Positions 35,346 through 46,797 of a stretch of DNA of 64,000 nucleotides are shown piece after piece. Below the pieces are notes generated by a model. It made no database searches and had not been told where the DNA came from. It worked only from the letters and a program-made list of their open reading frames with translations. This DNA is from Annulohypoxylon bovei var. microspora. Lineage: Eukaryota; Ascomycota; Sordariomycetes; Xylariales; Hypoxylaceae. The position numbers were made by a program, and so were the translations under genes. The number at the start of each line of letters is the position of its first letter. The first letter of the stretch is position 1. The DNA lies in NCBI GenBank assembly GCA_022836615.1, contig MU405254.1, positions 124,001 to 188,000 of the forward strand. The letters are read 5' to 3'.

Positions 35346-38330
35346 ATCGGCGGTTAGGTCGAGATAAGGAGGTAAATGAGGGTTGGGGGGGATAGACGGT
35401 GGGTAAGAAGAGTCTAGAGGAATGGAGTGTCGACAACTCCAAATAGCACCTCTACTTGTTTGATATTATGTCGACTAGGAGGCGAGACACAAAAGGGGGC
35501 TGTCTCGTTCGTGTTGGATTATTCCCCTTTTTGTTGTCAATTCTAGTCCCTTGATAGCGTAATAGGAGTCAGAATGACAAGCTTGAAGGGGTGGGAAAGG
35601 AGCGTATACCAAGCACGACTAGAACAGAGGGAGTTGATGGAAACCGTGAAGCACGGGATGAGAAATGGAGAACGAATTACTGATGAGTGGGTTTTGGTTC
35701 AATTGATTAGTAGGTGTGTATGGTGTAAAAATTATGAATCGTTGCCGTTGTATGGTTGGCGATCAATTTTGTCGAAGGTTGTTTTTTTTGGCCTGAGTCT
35801 AAGAAAACAAGCATGGGAGGTACAAATTACAAAGACTAAACACGGATGGGTAGGCACGGATGGGTAGGTACATGTAGGGAGGTACCTAGGTAGGTGTCGT
35901 ACAGGTAGGAGCAAAGGCGAGAATGAAACGACCTTTCCCAAATGTTGAACTGCATTAATGGAAAATTTTGGCGGGATCCTAGGGGGTCATTGTTCCCCAA
36001 TTCCGGGCCAATGACTAGACCTTACGAGCACTTATCTAAACCTGGTAGTGACTACTAATCGCCAGCAGCCTAGACAGCCTAGAGCATTCCCCATGCTGCA
36101 GCAATCATGCATCGAGCCTGTCGTGCCACCGCAACTGCTGTATGTATGTACGATACTTGAGGCGCGTTTGGAGACAAGCATTATTTCCACTCTGTCGTGA
36201 TTTGTTCCGAAAAACATTCTCACTCCACTATTCCTCAACCACCTCTCAAAATCTATGCCTATCATGGTCTAGTCACCCTTGAGACCCTTTCTCCACAAGG
36301 ACCTAGCCTTACTAGCCCGCAAAGTTGGGGTCGAAGTATACATAGCAGATATTTATTTGCCTCCCTCGTTAACAATATCGTCTCATTTCCATTCCTCGGT
36401 TTTCTGATCTTATCCGAGACCGTTCGGACGAAAGAACCAAGTTTTCTTTACCATTAACTTTCCGAGTACAGATCGTGTTCAGCTCTTAAAGCTAAAGACG
36501 TGTCTTAAGACCTTAACCACGATTTTTAGCTGCAAGGTAGTCGATAGTTCATCGTCATCCAACTTTAGTCTGATGCAGACTCTTAAGTTAGGACGAGTGA
36601 CATTGCAGGGAATCCTCTTCCGTAATACCAGGCACCACGCGAGGCCGCGTTTGACTGGTCTTGGCTGTCGTTTGCCTGCCGTACCATTCCAGTGGACCAG
36701 TCGGTACGGGCCAGGGGTTGGCCCTTGATAGAAGTATATATACTTTATGTATCCACAATCAATGACATCCTTCATACATATCAAAGTCATTTTAAGGTTA
36801 ATTTCCATCCCACTCCTACATACCTATGTCCCTCCAAAGAGATATAAGAAACAAGAAGTGAAGGCGTCCAACCAAATTACGCATAGTTTCGTATTTGACA
36901 TGCTTGAATCCTAAAACATGGGCGTGTTTGTGGGAGATCGCGAACTGTCATTGGTCATCTTATCTTGATAATCCAAAAGAAACTATTCCATGGTGTTGCG
37001 TCATCTTACCCTCTCCGCAATTCAAACTGCAGCCAGCATCTGAATGACACGCATCGAAAATGACCTCGGTTTAAAGAGGCATGGATCTGATGATTAGAAA
37101 ATAGATCGTTATCCAGAATCCTTCAAGTATTGACAACACTACTAGGTATGGTAAGTATACTCCCTCAAACCATTCATATTTCCCTGGGCCGAAAAAGATT
37201 CGGTGACTTAGGTTTATTCATGTTTAATAATCTCTCGTAGGCCTAGTTTGTTTTCCTGCTTTCTACCTACTTTCGTCACCGCTGGCTTCGGGAGCTGCTT
37301 AACTGATCAATAATCACATATGCATTGGGACCAACGAAGTCTCCACGCCCCTGCTGACTTTAAGTCCCGATAAAAACGATGATGAATTAATATGATTTCG
37401 TCCGATCGTCATGGTAATTATGTTCTTGTTACATGTAGGCCTGGACACCCAAAATAAGTTCCAAAGAGACAGCTGAATATAAAATCTTGGTGCGAGCTGG
37501 ATGATACCTGACGCAAGTTTGTCTATCACATCCCTTTGTCAGATCAGCTTGTCTTAAAGATATCGATTTGAAGGTTGTTGAAAAGGTACAGATACCTACT
37601 TAGCAAGTTATAGTGTAGTAACACCAACAGTGGATCAGGGCTGCAGCTGCATGTTAGGCTGGCTAGGTACCTAGTGCTAGGTAGGTGTTAGGGACTAAAA
37701 AGGTGTGGCACCTAACATATGGATCCCCAACAAGAACTTAAATTTTTTTCTGTCGAGAGAGCTGTCCCTGCAACGGAAACGTTAAACTCAATTTGCATAG
37801 ACGTTTTATCGGGTAAATTTATCTGCGTTGAGACCAATTGGACAGGGGACCTTCCGCGCACTGCAGGTGTTTAGTGCCACAACCGTCAACTAATCGCTTC
37901 CCGACTTGATAGGAAGTTCCTCCTACCAATACCTACCTAGTCCATCTATCACGATCCTCTTCTTTTACATTGAAGCTGGTAAATCACATCTTTCCCAACT
38001 TTAATCCTGCCTCCTCTATAACATTTCTGATAGCTTCCTCATCTTGGTAGGCAAATTGTCTTCGTCCAGCCAATCTCGTCTGCGAAGTTCTTGTTTGCCT
38101 AATAACACCAGTTGGCGCAGTAGAGTTCTTCAAATTGTTTACTTTTTTTTTTGTCCTCAAATTTCCAAGAGCGTCACATCTCCTGCTCTTTACTGAGTCT
38201 ACGGAGGTAATCTTAATAGTAAGACAGATTCTTCACATGATATAGACCCCGTTCGTTCTATATGCTAACATAAACTTAAAGCATCTGTTTAGACGTCTGC
38301 CTCGCCAGCAACTTCACGATACCCCTAATC
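35346..38330. promoter_or_regulatory. 3 kb divergent FAS2/FAS1 control region
   Basis: No convincing gene lies between the two FAS starts, so this region should carry both promoters. CCTCGG words, the core bound by FarA/FarB-type fatty-acid regulators, occur at 36394 and 37064, but about that many are expected by chance. CCTAGG/TAGGTA clusters lie at 35866-35895, 37664-37688 and about 37925-37940. Frames of 60-110 codons (for example 36197-36457 and 36479-36808) have no support. Confidence 0.55.
38219..38292 (+). other. Possible 5'-UTR intron of FAS1
   Basis: A GTAAGA donor at 38219, a GCTAAC branch word at 38264-38269 and a TTTAG acceptor ending at 38292 form a normal fungal intron 38 bases before the FAS1 start. 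This is inferred from signals only. Confidence 0.35.
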
Positions 38331-41300
38331 ATGTATGGAACCGGTACGGGCACAGGCCCTCAAACGGGTGTGTCTACTCCTAGATCGTCGTCCTCTCTTC
38401 GACCTCTCACTCTTTCCCATGGATCCCTTGATGCCTCGTTTCTCGTCCCTACCAATCTACATTTCCATGCGTCACAGCTCAAGGACCGATTTACAGCCGG
38501 CCTACCCGCGCCAACGGACGAATTGGCCTTAGATGATGAGCCTTCATCCGTAGCTGAGCTTGTCGCAAGATACATGGGATTTGTTGCGCATGAAGTCGAC
38601 GAAGGGGAAGACGATGCCCAGGGTTCGTACGAAGAGGTCTTAAAACTCGTTCTCAACGAGTTCGAGCGCATGTTCCTTCGAGGAAACGACGTCCATACGC
38701 TAGCAAAGAACTTGCCAGGTATTCTCGCCAAGCAGATTACGGTAGTGCGGTGCTACTATGTAGCCCGTTCAGTAGCGAATCGTGCGATTAGACCGCATGA
38801 ATCTGCGCTACTAAGAGCTGCCGACGAAGGAAGTGCTGGCATCTATAACATCTTCGGTGGTCAAGGAAACATTATCGAGTATTTCGATGAACTTCGCGAG
38901 GTATACGAGACATATCCTTCGTTTGTGGGTGAGCTGGTTGCCGCATCTGCCGACCTTCTGCACAACCTTGCTCTCGATCCTAGAACAGACAAGCTGTACG
39001 CAAAAGGACTTGATGTGATGGAATGGCTACGCTCCCCAGACACGACCCCCGATCCCCAATACCTCATATCCGCTCCTGTGAGCTTGCCATTAATTGGGTT
39101 GGTGCAACTATGCCATTACCAAGTCCTTGGAAAAGGCCTTGGTGTACACCCTGGAATACTACGTGATCGCATTCGTGGCGCAACTGGTCACTCTCAGGGT
39201 GTCATTGTTGCAGCTGCTACCGCCGCCGCAGATTCATGGGAGTCATACGAAAAGTTAGCTAAAGATGCCTTAACAATACTATTCTGGATTGGTGCCCGTA
39301 GTCAACAAGTATTCCCTAGGACTTCGTTGACTCCTGTCATGCTCCAGGATTCTATTGACAATGGTGAAGGAGACCCGACACCCATGTTAAGCATCCGAGA
39401 TCTCCCCCAGAACGAAGTGCAGAAGCACATTGACGCCACAAACCAGTATCTCCCAGAAGATCGCCACATCGCCATATCTCTCATCAACAGTCCTAGAAAT
39501 ATGGTTGTTACTGGCCCACCAATTTCTTTGTACGGCTTGAATCTCCAGTTGCGAAAAGTGAAGGCGCCCACAGGTCTCGATCAGACTCGAATCCCTCACA
39601 CTCAGCGCAAAGTTCGATTTGTCAACCGTTTCTTGCCCATCACTGCGCCCTTCCACAGCAAATACCTTGCTAGTGCTACAAAGTTGATTGACGAAGACCT
39701 CAAAGATGTCACAATTGATTCATCGTCGCTAGGAATTGCCGTCTACAATACGTGTACTGGCGCTGATCTAAGAGACGAAGTTGACGGTGATATTGTGCCC
39801 TCTTTGATCCGCATGATCACACGAGATCCCGTAAACTGGGAAAAGGCAACCGTCTTCCCAGAGGCCACCCACGTATTAGATTTCGGGCCTGGTGGTATCT
39901 CTGGTCTTGGTATCTTGACGAGCCGCAACAAGGAAGGTACGGGAGTGCGTGTCATCCTCGCTGGTACTATCGACGGTGCTGCGCAAGAGGTGGGTTATAA
40001 GTCCGAACTCTTCGACCGCGATGAGGAACATGCTGTGGTGTACGCGAATGACTGGATTAAAGAGTATGGTCCTCGTTTAGTCAAAACATCAAGTGGCCAC
40101 ACCTATGTGGACACAAAGATGAGCCGGTTACTCGGTGTCCCTCCCATTATGGTTGCTGGTATGACGCCTGCCACGGTCCCATGGGATTTCGTGGCGGCGA
40201 TAATGAATGCAGGATACCATACCGAATTAGCCGGTGGAGGCTATTATAATGGCAAGACGATGACTGAGGCGCTGTCAAAAATCGAAAAGGCCATTCCAGC
40301 TGGAAGAGGAGTTTCGATCAACTTGATCTATGTCAATCCCCGGGCTATGGGCTGGCAAATCCCTCTCATTGGCCGGCTCAGGGCTGAGGGCGTCCCTATT
40401 GAGGGCTTAACTATTGGTGCAGGTGTCCCATCTATCGAAGTTGCTCAGGAGTACATAGAGACTCTTGGACTAAAGCACATCGCTTTTAAGCCGGGTTCTA
40501 TGGAGGCGATCCAATCCGTAATTAACATTGCTAGAGCAAACCCAACGTTCCCTGTCATCTTGCAGTGGACTGGCGGACGTGGAGGTGGTCATCATTCGTT
40601 CGAGGATTTCCATCAACCAATTTTACAGATGTACGCCCGTATCCGACGTTCGGATAACATTATCCTTGTTGCCGGCAGTGGTTTCGGCGGTGCCGAAGAC
40701 ACATACCCTTACCTTACAGGAGAATGGTCTAAGAAGTATGGCTACCCGTCAATGCCTTTCGACGGCTGCCTGTTTGGTAGTCGGATGATGGTCGCAAAGG
40801 AAGCACATACGAGCAAGGCCGCTAAACAGGCCATCATAGACGCCACAGGTCTCGACGATGATGAATGGGAGCAAACATACAAGGGCGCGGCAGGTGGTGT
40901 TATCACTGTTCGATCGGAGATGGGCGAACCTATTCACAAGCTTGCCACCCGTGGTGTTAGATTCTGGGCAGAGATGGACAACAAGATTTTCAGCTTACCA
41001 AAGGAAAAGCGTGTTGCCGAGCTGAAAAAACATCGCGATTATATCATCAAGAAGTTGAATGATGACTTCCAGAAGGTTTGGTTTGGGCGAAACAAGGCCG
41101 GCCAGACTGTAGATCTCGAAGATATGACTTATAGTGAGGTCGTGCGCCGAATGGTAGACCTTCTTTATGTCAAGCACGAGTCGCGATGGATCGACCCAAC
41201 CTTCGCCAAACTCACGGGCGATTTTATCCATCGTGTCGAGGAACGCTTTACCCCCAGTGCTGGCCACCCATCGTACCTGCAAAATTATTCTGAGCTGAAT

Positions 41301-44300
41301 GAGCCGTTCTCTGCCATCGAGAGAATTCTTTCACACTATCCCGAGGCTGAAACCCAGATTATAAATGCCCAGGATGTTCAGCACTTCTTACTTTTGTGCT
41401 CGCGCCGTGGGCAGAAGCCCGTGACTTTTGTCCCATCTCTTGACGAAAATTTCGAGTTTTTTTTCAAGAAGGATTCCCTCTGGCAATCCGAAGATCTTGC
41501 CGCCGTCATCGATCAAGACGTTGGGCGTACTTGTATTCTGCAAGGTCCTACTGCAGTCAAGTACTCGACTGTGCTAGACGAGCCTATTAAAGACATTCTA
41601 GACAACATCCACAACGCCCACATCGCCAATTTAACAAGAGATGTATATGCAAATAAACCAGAGTCTATCCCGGCCATTGAGTATTTCGGTGGCAAGCTCA
41701 TTGATACCGAGATGCCACTAGACATTGAAGGCCTTACTGTATCTTACGATCAGCACAAGAACACTTATCGTCTATCGTCGTCCCCTGGCGCTGCTCTTCC
41801 CCCACTTGATAGTTGGCTTGCACTTCTCGCAGGCCCAAATCGCAATTGGCGCCATGCCCTGTTTACATCAGAAGTCCTAGTACAAGGCTGTAAATATCAG
41901 ACAAACCCAATGAAGCGAATCTTCGCACCAGTTCGAGGCCTCTTTGTTGAGATTCTGTATCCCAATGACCCAGCCAAAACATCGATTATCGTGCGCGAAC
42001 AGCCGCGGCACAACCATTACGTTGACGTCATTGAAGTCAAGTTGAATGGCAAACGCGAGATTACGGTTAACATGATCAAAGATACCAGTGCTCTCGGCCA
42101 ACCAGTGTCGTTGCCGCTTCGGTTCACATACCAGCCTGAGGCTGGATATGCACCAATTCATGAGGTTATGGAAGGGCGAAACGACCGTATCAAAGAATTC
42201 TATTGGCGTGCATGGTTCGGAGATGAGACGTTTGATCTCGATACTCCTGTTACTAGCAAGTTCGATGGAGGACGGGCCACCATTACCAAGGAAGCCATCA
42301 ATGATTTTGTGCATGCTGTTGGCAATACCGGCGAGGCATTTGTTGACCGTCCTGGCAAAGAGATGTTTGCCCCAATGGATTTCGCCATTGTTGTTGGATG
42401 GAAGGCCATTACGAAACCTATCTTTCCCGGAAAGATCGACGGCGACCTTCTCAAGCTTGTGCATCTTTCCAACGGCTTCCGAATGATGCCCGGTGCCGAC
42501 CCTCTAAAGAAGGGTGACGAGGTAAAGACAACTGCTCAAATCAACGCCGTGATTAACCAAGAATCTGGCAAGATGGTTGAGGTCTGTGGCACAATCTACA
42601 GAGACGGCAGCGCTGTTATGGAGGTTACGTCGCAATTCTTGTATCGCGGTGCTTACACCGATTACGAGAATACTTTCCAACGTAAGATGGAGACGCCGAT
42701 GCAAGTCCATCTTGGTACCTCGAAAGATGTTGCGGTTCTGAAGTCAAAAGATTGGATTCAGTTCGACAATAACGATATCGAACTACTCGGCCAGACGCTG
42801 ACGTTCCGTCTTCAGAGCTTCTACAAGTTCAAGAACAAGACCGTATATAGCAGTGTTGAAACGAGTGGTCAAGTATTGCTCGAGCTCCCTACTAAGGAGA
42901 TTATTCAAGTTGCGAGCGTCGATTACGAAGCTGGTGCGTCTCATGGTAACCCGATCGTTGACTACCTCGAACGCCACGGCTCCTCAATTGAGCAGCCGAT
43001 CAACTTTGAAAACCCCATTCCCCTCAGCGGCAAGACCCCCTTGCAGCTAAAGGCGCCAGCTTCCAACGAGACTTATGCGAAGGTGTCCGGCGACTTTAAC
43101 CCCATTCATGTCTCTCGTGTTTTCTCCAGCTATGCCAATCTTCCCGGTACCATCACCCACGGAATGTACTCGAGTGCAGCCGTACGAGGTCTGGTCGAGA
43201 CCTGGGCAGCAGAAAATAACGTAGGCCGCGTTCGCAGCTTCCATGCTTCCTTGGTCGGTATGGTGCTACCCAATGATGACATTCAAGTCAAACTTCAGCA
43301 TGTCGGGATGATTGGTGGTCGCAAGATTATCAAGGTTGAAGCAAGTAACAAGGAAACCGAAGAAAAGGTACTACTTGGAGAGGCTGAGGTCGAACAGCCT
43401 GTAACAGCATATGTCTTCACCGGACAAGGCTCTCAAGAACAGGGTATGGGCATGGACTTGTACAATACTAGCCCCGTGGCCAAGGAGGTCTGGGATAGGG
43501 CCGACAAGTACCTCCTAGATACATATGGTAAGTCAAATATGCCATGCGGAGTAATGTTTACTAACCTTTTTAGGCTTCTCGATCTTGAACATCGTCAAAA
43601 ACAATCCGAAGGAGCTAACTATTCACTTTGGTGGTCCTCGAGGCAAAGCGATCCGCGAAAACTACATGCAGATGAACTTCGAGACCATTGCTGCAGATGG
43701 CTCTGTCAAATCCGAACGCATTTTCAAGGAGATAAATGAAAAGACAACATCATACACCTACCGCTCTCCAACGGGACTTCTATCAGCGACCCAGTTCACA
43801 CAACCTGCTCTTACTCTCATGGAGAAGGCCAGCTTTGAGGACATGAACGCCAAGGGTCTTGTACCTCGAGACAGCACATTCGCCGGCCATTCTTTAGGCG
43901 AATATTCTGCTCTTGCTGCGTTGGCAGACGTGCTACCTATTGAGTCGTTGGTCTCGGTTGTCTTCTACCGTGGATTGACTATGCAAGTTGCCGTGGAGCG
44001 AGATGCCCAAGGTCGTTCCAACTACTCTATGTGTGCTGTCAATCCTAGCCGAATCTCGAAGACGTTTAGTGAAAGCGCTCTCCGATATGTGGTTAGTAAT
44101 ATTGCCGAGGAGACGGGTTGGCTTTTGGAGATTGTCAACTACAACATTGCCAACATGCAGTACGTTTGTGCCGGCGATCTGCGTGCCCTAGACACCCTCA
44201 CCGGTGTTTTGAACTTTTTGAAGTCGCAGAAGGTAGATATCAATCAGCTTCGCCAGGACCTAAGCATCGAGGAGGTGAAAGCACACCTTGTCGACATTAT

Positions 44301-44673
44301 CAAGGGCTCCGCCCAGCAGACTCTAGCTAAGCCTCAGCCTATAGAGTTGGAGAGGGGATTTGCCACCATCCCTCTCAAGGGTATCGACGTGCCATTCCAC
44401 TCGACATTCTTACGGTCAGGTGTAAAGCCTTTCAGAAATATTCTTCTCAAGAAGATCAACAAGACTTCCATCGATCCCGCCAAATTAGTTGGAAAGTACA
44501 TTCCTAACGTAACGGCGCGACCGTTCGAGCTCACGAAGGAATATTTCCAAAATGTGTACGACCTTACAGGGTCGCCAAAGATCGCGCAGATCTTACAGGA
44601 CTGGGGGAGTTATCAGGACGAAGTAAACGGTGTCAATGGTGTGAGCGCACCTGTGCAAGTTAATGGTAACTAA
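38331..44673 (+). CDS. FAS1: Fatty acid synthase subunit beta
   Basis: This is the beta chain of cytosolic fatty acid synthase. The model is join(38331..43527,43574..44673), 2098 residues, with a 46-nt intron that has a TTTACTAAC branch site. In order it has the acetyltransferase with GATGHSQG (active S288), the FMN enoyl reductase with PPIMVAGMTPATVPWDFVAA, WTGGRGGGHHSFEDFH and GSGFGGAEDTYPY, the dehydratase/hotdog region with SGDFNPIHVSRVFSSYANLPGTITHGM, and the malonyl/palmitoyl transferase with VFTGQGSQEQGMGMDL before the intron and FAGHSLGEYSALAAL (S1839) after it. The two-exon structure splits the last domain, so the first frame alone gives a false C-terminus. Full length and all active sites argue for the housekeeping enzyme rather than a secondary-metabolite FAS. 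Confidence 0.97.
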
Positions 44674-44980
44674 GAGCTAGCATGAGGAAGCGCGATGGCG
44701 TCGGTGGAAGAGTCTTGTGCCGGTTGTGTTTTATATTCGTTGTATTCTCTAGTTCTGTGCTATTACGTCGATAATGTCCGGATGGGAAACTCTGGTGTTG
44801 GTTTTATGTCCTCATAGAGATACACTTGGGAGTTTAGATAATAGCCCCTTCCAACCCAATGAACGAACATTCAATCCTTCTATTTCGTTTCTTTCTGTGC
44901 CACTTACTTGATTGTCGTTCACCTTAAACCCATACGTTCAAGTAATTAAAATTCAATAAACTTCGAGAGTCAAGTACTGA
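44674..44980. other. FAS1 3' flank
   Basis: About 300 bases with the expected 3' UTR of FAS1. Nothing else is seen before the first inverted-repeat element. Confidence 0.5.
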
Positions 44981-45528
44981 TACTCATCTGGTTTTCAATC
45001 AACCCGATGTTTTACCGGTGCTCCGCACCTGACATCTGGGACTTTTCAAAAGAATTTTTTTTAGATACTTAGAATTAGGTGCAATCTCCACCTAATTTCA
45101 GGTACCACTGCAAAATGAAAGCTTCAATCGATGCATAATTGACTCCCACGCCTTTATAATAGATCGCATGCAATTGATTTTTTTTAGGTTTAAAGTCTTT
45201 ATATTATATAAATATTAATTTATTTTATTAAGTTTAAATACGTTTTATTATTATTATATTGCTGTGGAAAGATTTAGCTTATGTAACGTATATATGGTTT
45301 ATGGGAATAATATGAAATAAAAGCATACGAAGCGTTTACGTAATTAAATAAGTTATGTAAATAAAAAAATATATTACTTTAGAAAAGAGTACATTATTTT
45401 GTATGTGAAACGCTAATAAACTTAAGTACCAAAAAATTCTTTTGAAAAGTACGATTCCTTTGAAAAGTCCCAGATGTCAGGTGCGGAGCACCGGTAAAAC
45501 ATCGGGTTGATTGAAAACCAGATGAGTA
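44981..45528. mobile_element. MITE-like element A (TA-flanked, 68-bp inverted repeats)
   Basis: The arms 44983-45050 and 45459-45526 are perfect or near-perfect reverse complements of 68 bases. They start CTCATCTGG and end CCAGATGAG, and each is flanked by TA. The right arm has an extra inner copy of the ACTTTTCAAA word. The 400 bases between are AT-rich without a coding frame. The TA flanks fit Tc1/mariner-type insertion, so I call it a non-autonomous miniature element. The AT-rich core may be RIP-altered. Confidence 0.85.
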
Positions 45529-46147
45529 CCGGCTAACATAGACATTCGCCCGTATCCCCGTAGGGGATACCGCGCTTTGACTAGCCAAATGGGCAAGAGT
45601 TGCAAAAGGTCCCGAGGATTACCCGATACAACCGTTTTAGGTGTAATCTCATATAAACTTGAGGTAGCTTTTAATAGTTACATATTATCTAGTATTTACA
45701 TAAATGATTTAAACTTTATGCATTTAAAGGAATGTTATTTACTTAAAAGCTTAAATATTTAATTATGTATTAAATTATAAAATATTATATGTAATTAAAA
45801 GAATTATGCTGTTAAAGAGTAATACTTATGTTTTTGAAGGCAATAGGTCACGTAGCGTTGCGTGTAATACCGTGTGATGTATTACGATATCTTGTGTTGT
45901 ATGAACGTACAAATTACCAGCTTTCAATCCCAAGCAGACGTAGCCTTATATGGCACAAGCCACACAAAGCCACACAAAGCCACAAAGCGCCCTTTGGCCA
46001 GTAAAACCCTTTTACTGCCAACAGTTTTATATGTAAAGCTTACCGATTCGGAAGTACCTCGGGAAAAATCGCAACTCTTGCCCATTTTGCTAGTCAAAGC
46101 GCGGTATCCCCTACGGGGATACGGGCGAATGTCTATGTTAGCCGGTA
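45527..46147. mobile_element. MITE-like element B (TA-flanked, 89-bp inverted repeats)
   Basis: The arms 45529-45617 and 46057-46145 are reverse complements with a few mismatches near their inner ends. They begin CCGGCTAACATAGAC and end GTCTATGTTAGCCGG, and TA lies outside each. Each arm contains its own perfect hairpin, GTATCCCC-GTA-GGGGATAC, at 45552-45570 and 46104-46122. The core has an AT-rich half, four CACAAAGC-like direct repeats at 45953-45989 and an AGTAAAA/TTTTACT hairpin at about 45996-46020. There is no coding capacity. Element B shares its left TA with the right TA of element A. Confidence 0.85.
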
Positions 46148-46554
46148 TCAGTAGCTACCTACCTAAGGTACCTAGGTTTAAGGGTACCTATTAGAAGAAT
46201 GGTTAGCCTCCGATGTCATTTATGTACATCCATATCTTGCATATACATAGGTGCCCGAGTGCCCGAGTTTTACGAGGGTAATTGTTCGGAATCCACAACG
46301 ATTGATTGGGTGCATCTCCTCGGGGGGGTGGGACCTTTTAACCAATCACATCAACAGATCTCAGCTTTCGAGGTGGCCCGTTCGTGAGAAGGTCAAAAGC
46401 TGGTTCTCGCGCACGGACCATTTTGATGGCAGGGACGGTTTGATTACCTAAGGTGCTTACCTATTTGACATCTTTTAGTTCAGTTTAACCCAGGTCAGGT
46501 CGGGTCCCTTATATAAGTAAAAAAAGACCCTTAATCTGGGTAACTAAGCAACCC

Positions 46555-46672
46555 CTGAGAAGGTAGCTAAGGCGTTAGAAAGGTGGCTAAAGGGGTGGTT
46601 TAAGGGGTGGTTCAACAGGTGGCTAACCGGGTGGGTGGCTTAACGGGGTGGGTGGGCGAACCACTATCCGGA
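46555..46672 (+). repeat. Degenerate G-rich minisatellite
   Basis: About eight imperfect copies of a unit near GGTGGCTAAGG, drifting between GGTGGTTTAAGG, GGTGGTTCAACA and GGTGGGTGGCTTAACG. G runs of two to four at short spacing give some G-quadruplex potential on the plus strand. Confidence 0.6.
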
Positions 46673-46779
46673 TGCGCGATCGCTCGGCCCGTTGAGTGGT
46701 TTCGTCGGATGAGAAAAGAAACAAAAGTGAGCGATCAAAGAATCGAACCATGGGCCTCCGGCTAAACTCGGGATATTGT

Positions 46780-46797
46780 GCCACCCGAACGGGTGGC
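46780..46797. repeat. Perfect hairpin
   Basis: GCCACCCG and CGGGTGGC form an 8-bp stem around a two-base AA loop. On the minus strand a GGTTCGATTC word, like a tRNA B box, lies about 40 bases downstream, but no tRNA folds around it. Confidence 0.6.

Noticed and set aside
36197..36808. Frames of 86 and 109 codons between the FAS genes
   Set aside because: No family signals, and they overlap the likely regulatory region; chance frames.
29648..44673. FAS pair as part of a secondary-metabolite cluster (HexA/HexB type)
   Set aside because: Both chains are full length with all active sites and a C-terminal PPT domain, and no polyketide synthase or tailoring genes lie nearby; this is the housekeeping FAS.
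45874..46194. 106-codon frame across the right arm of element B
   Set aside because: Runs through the inverted-repeat arm and direct repeats; not protein-like.
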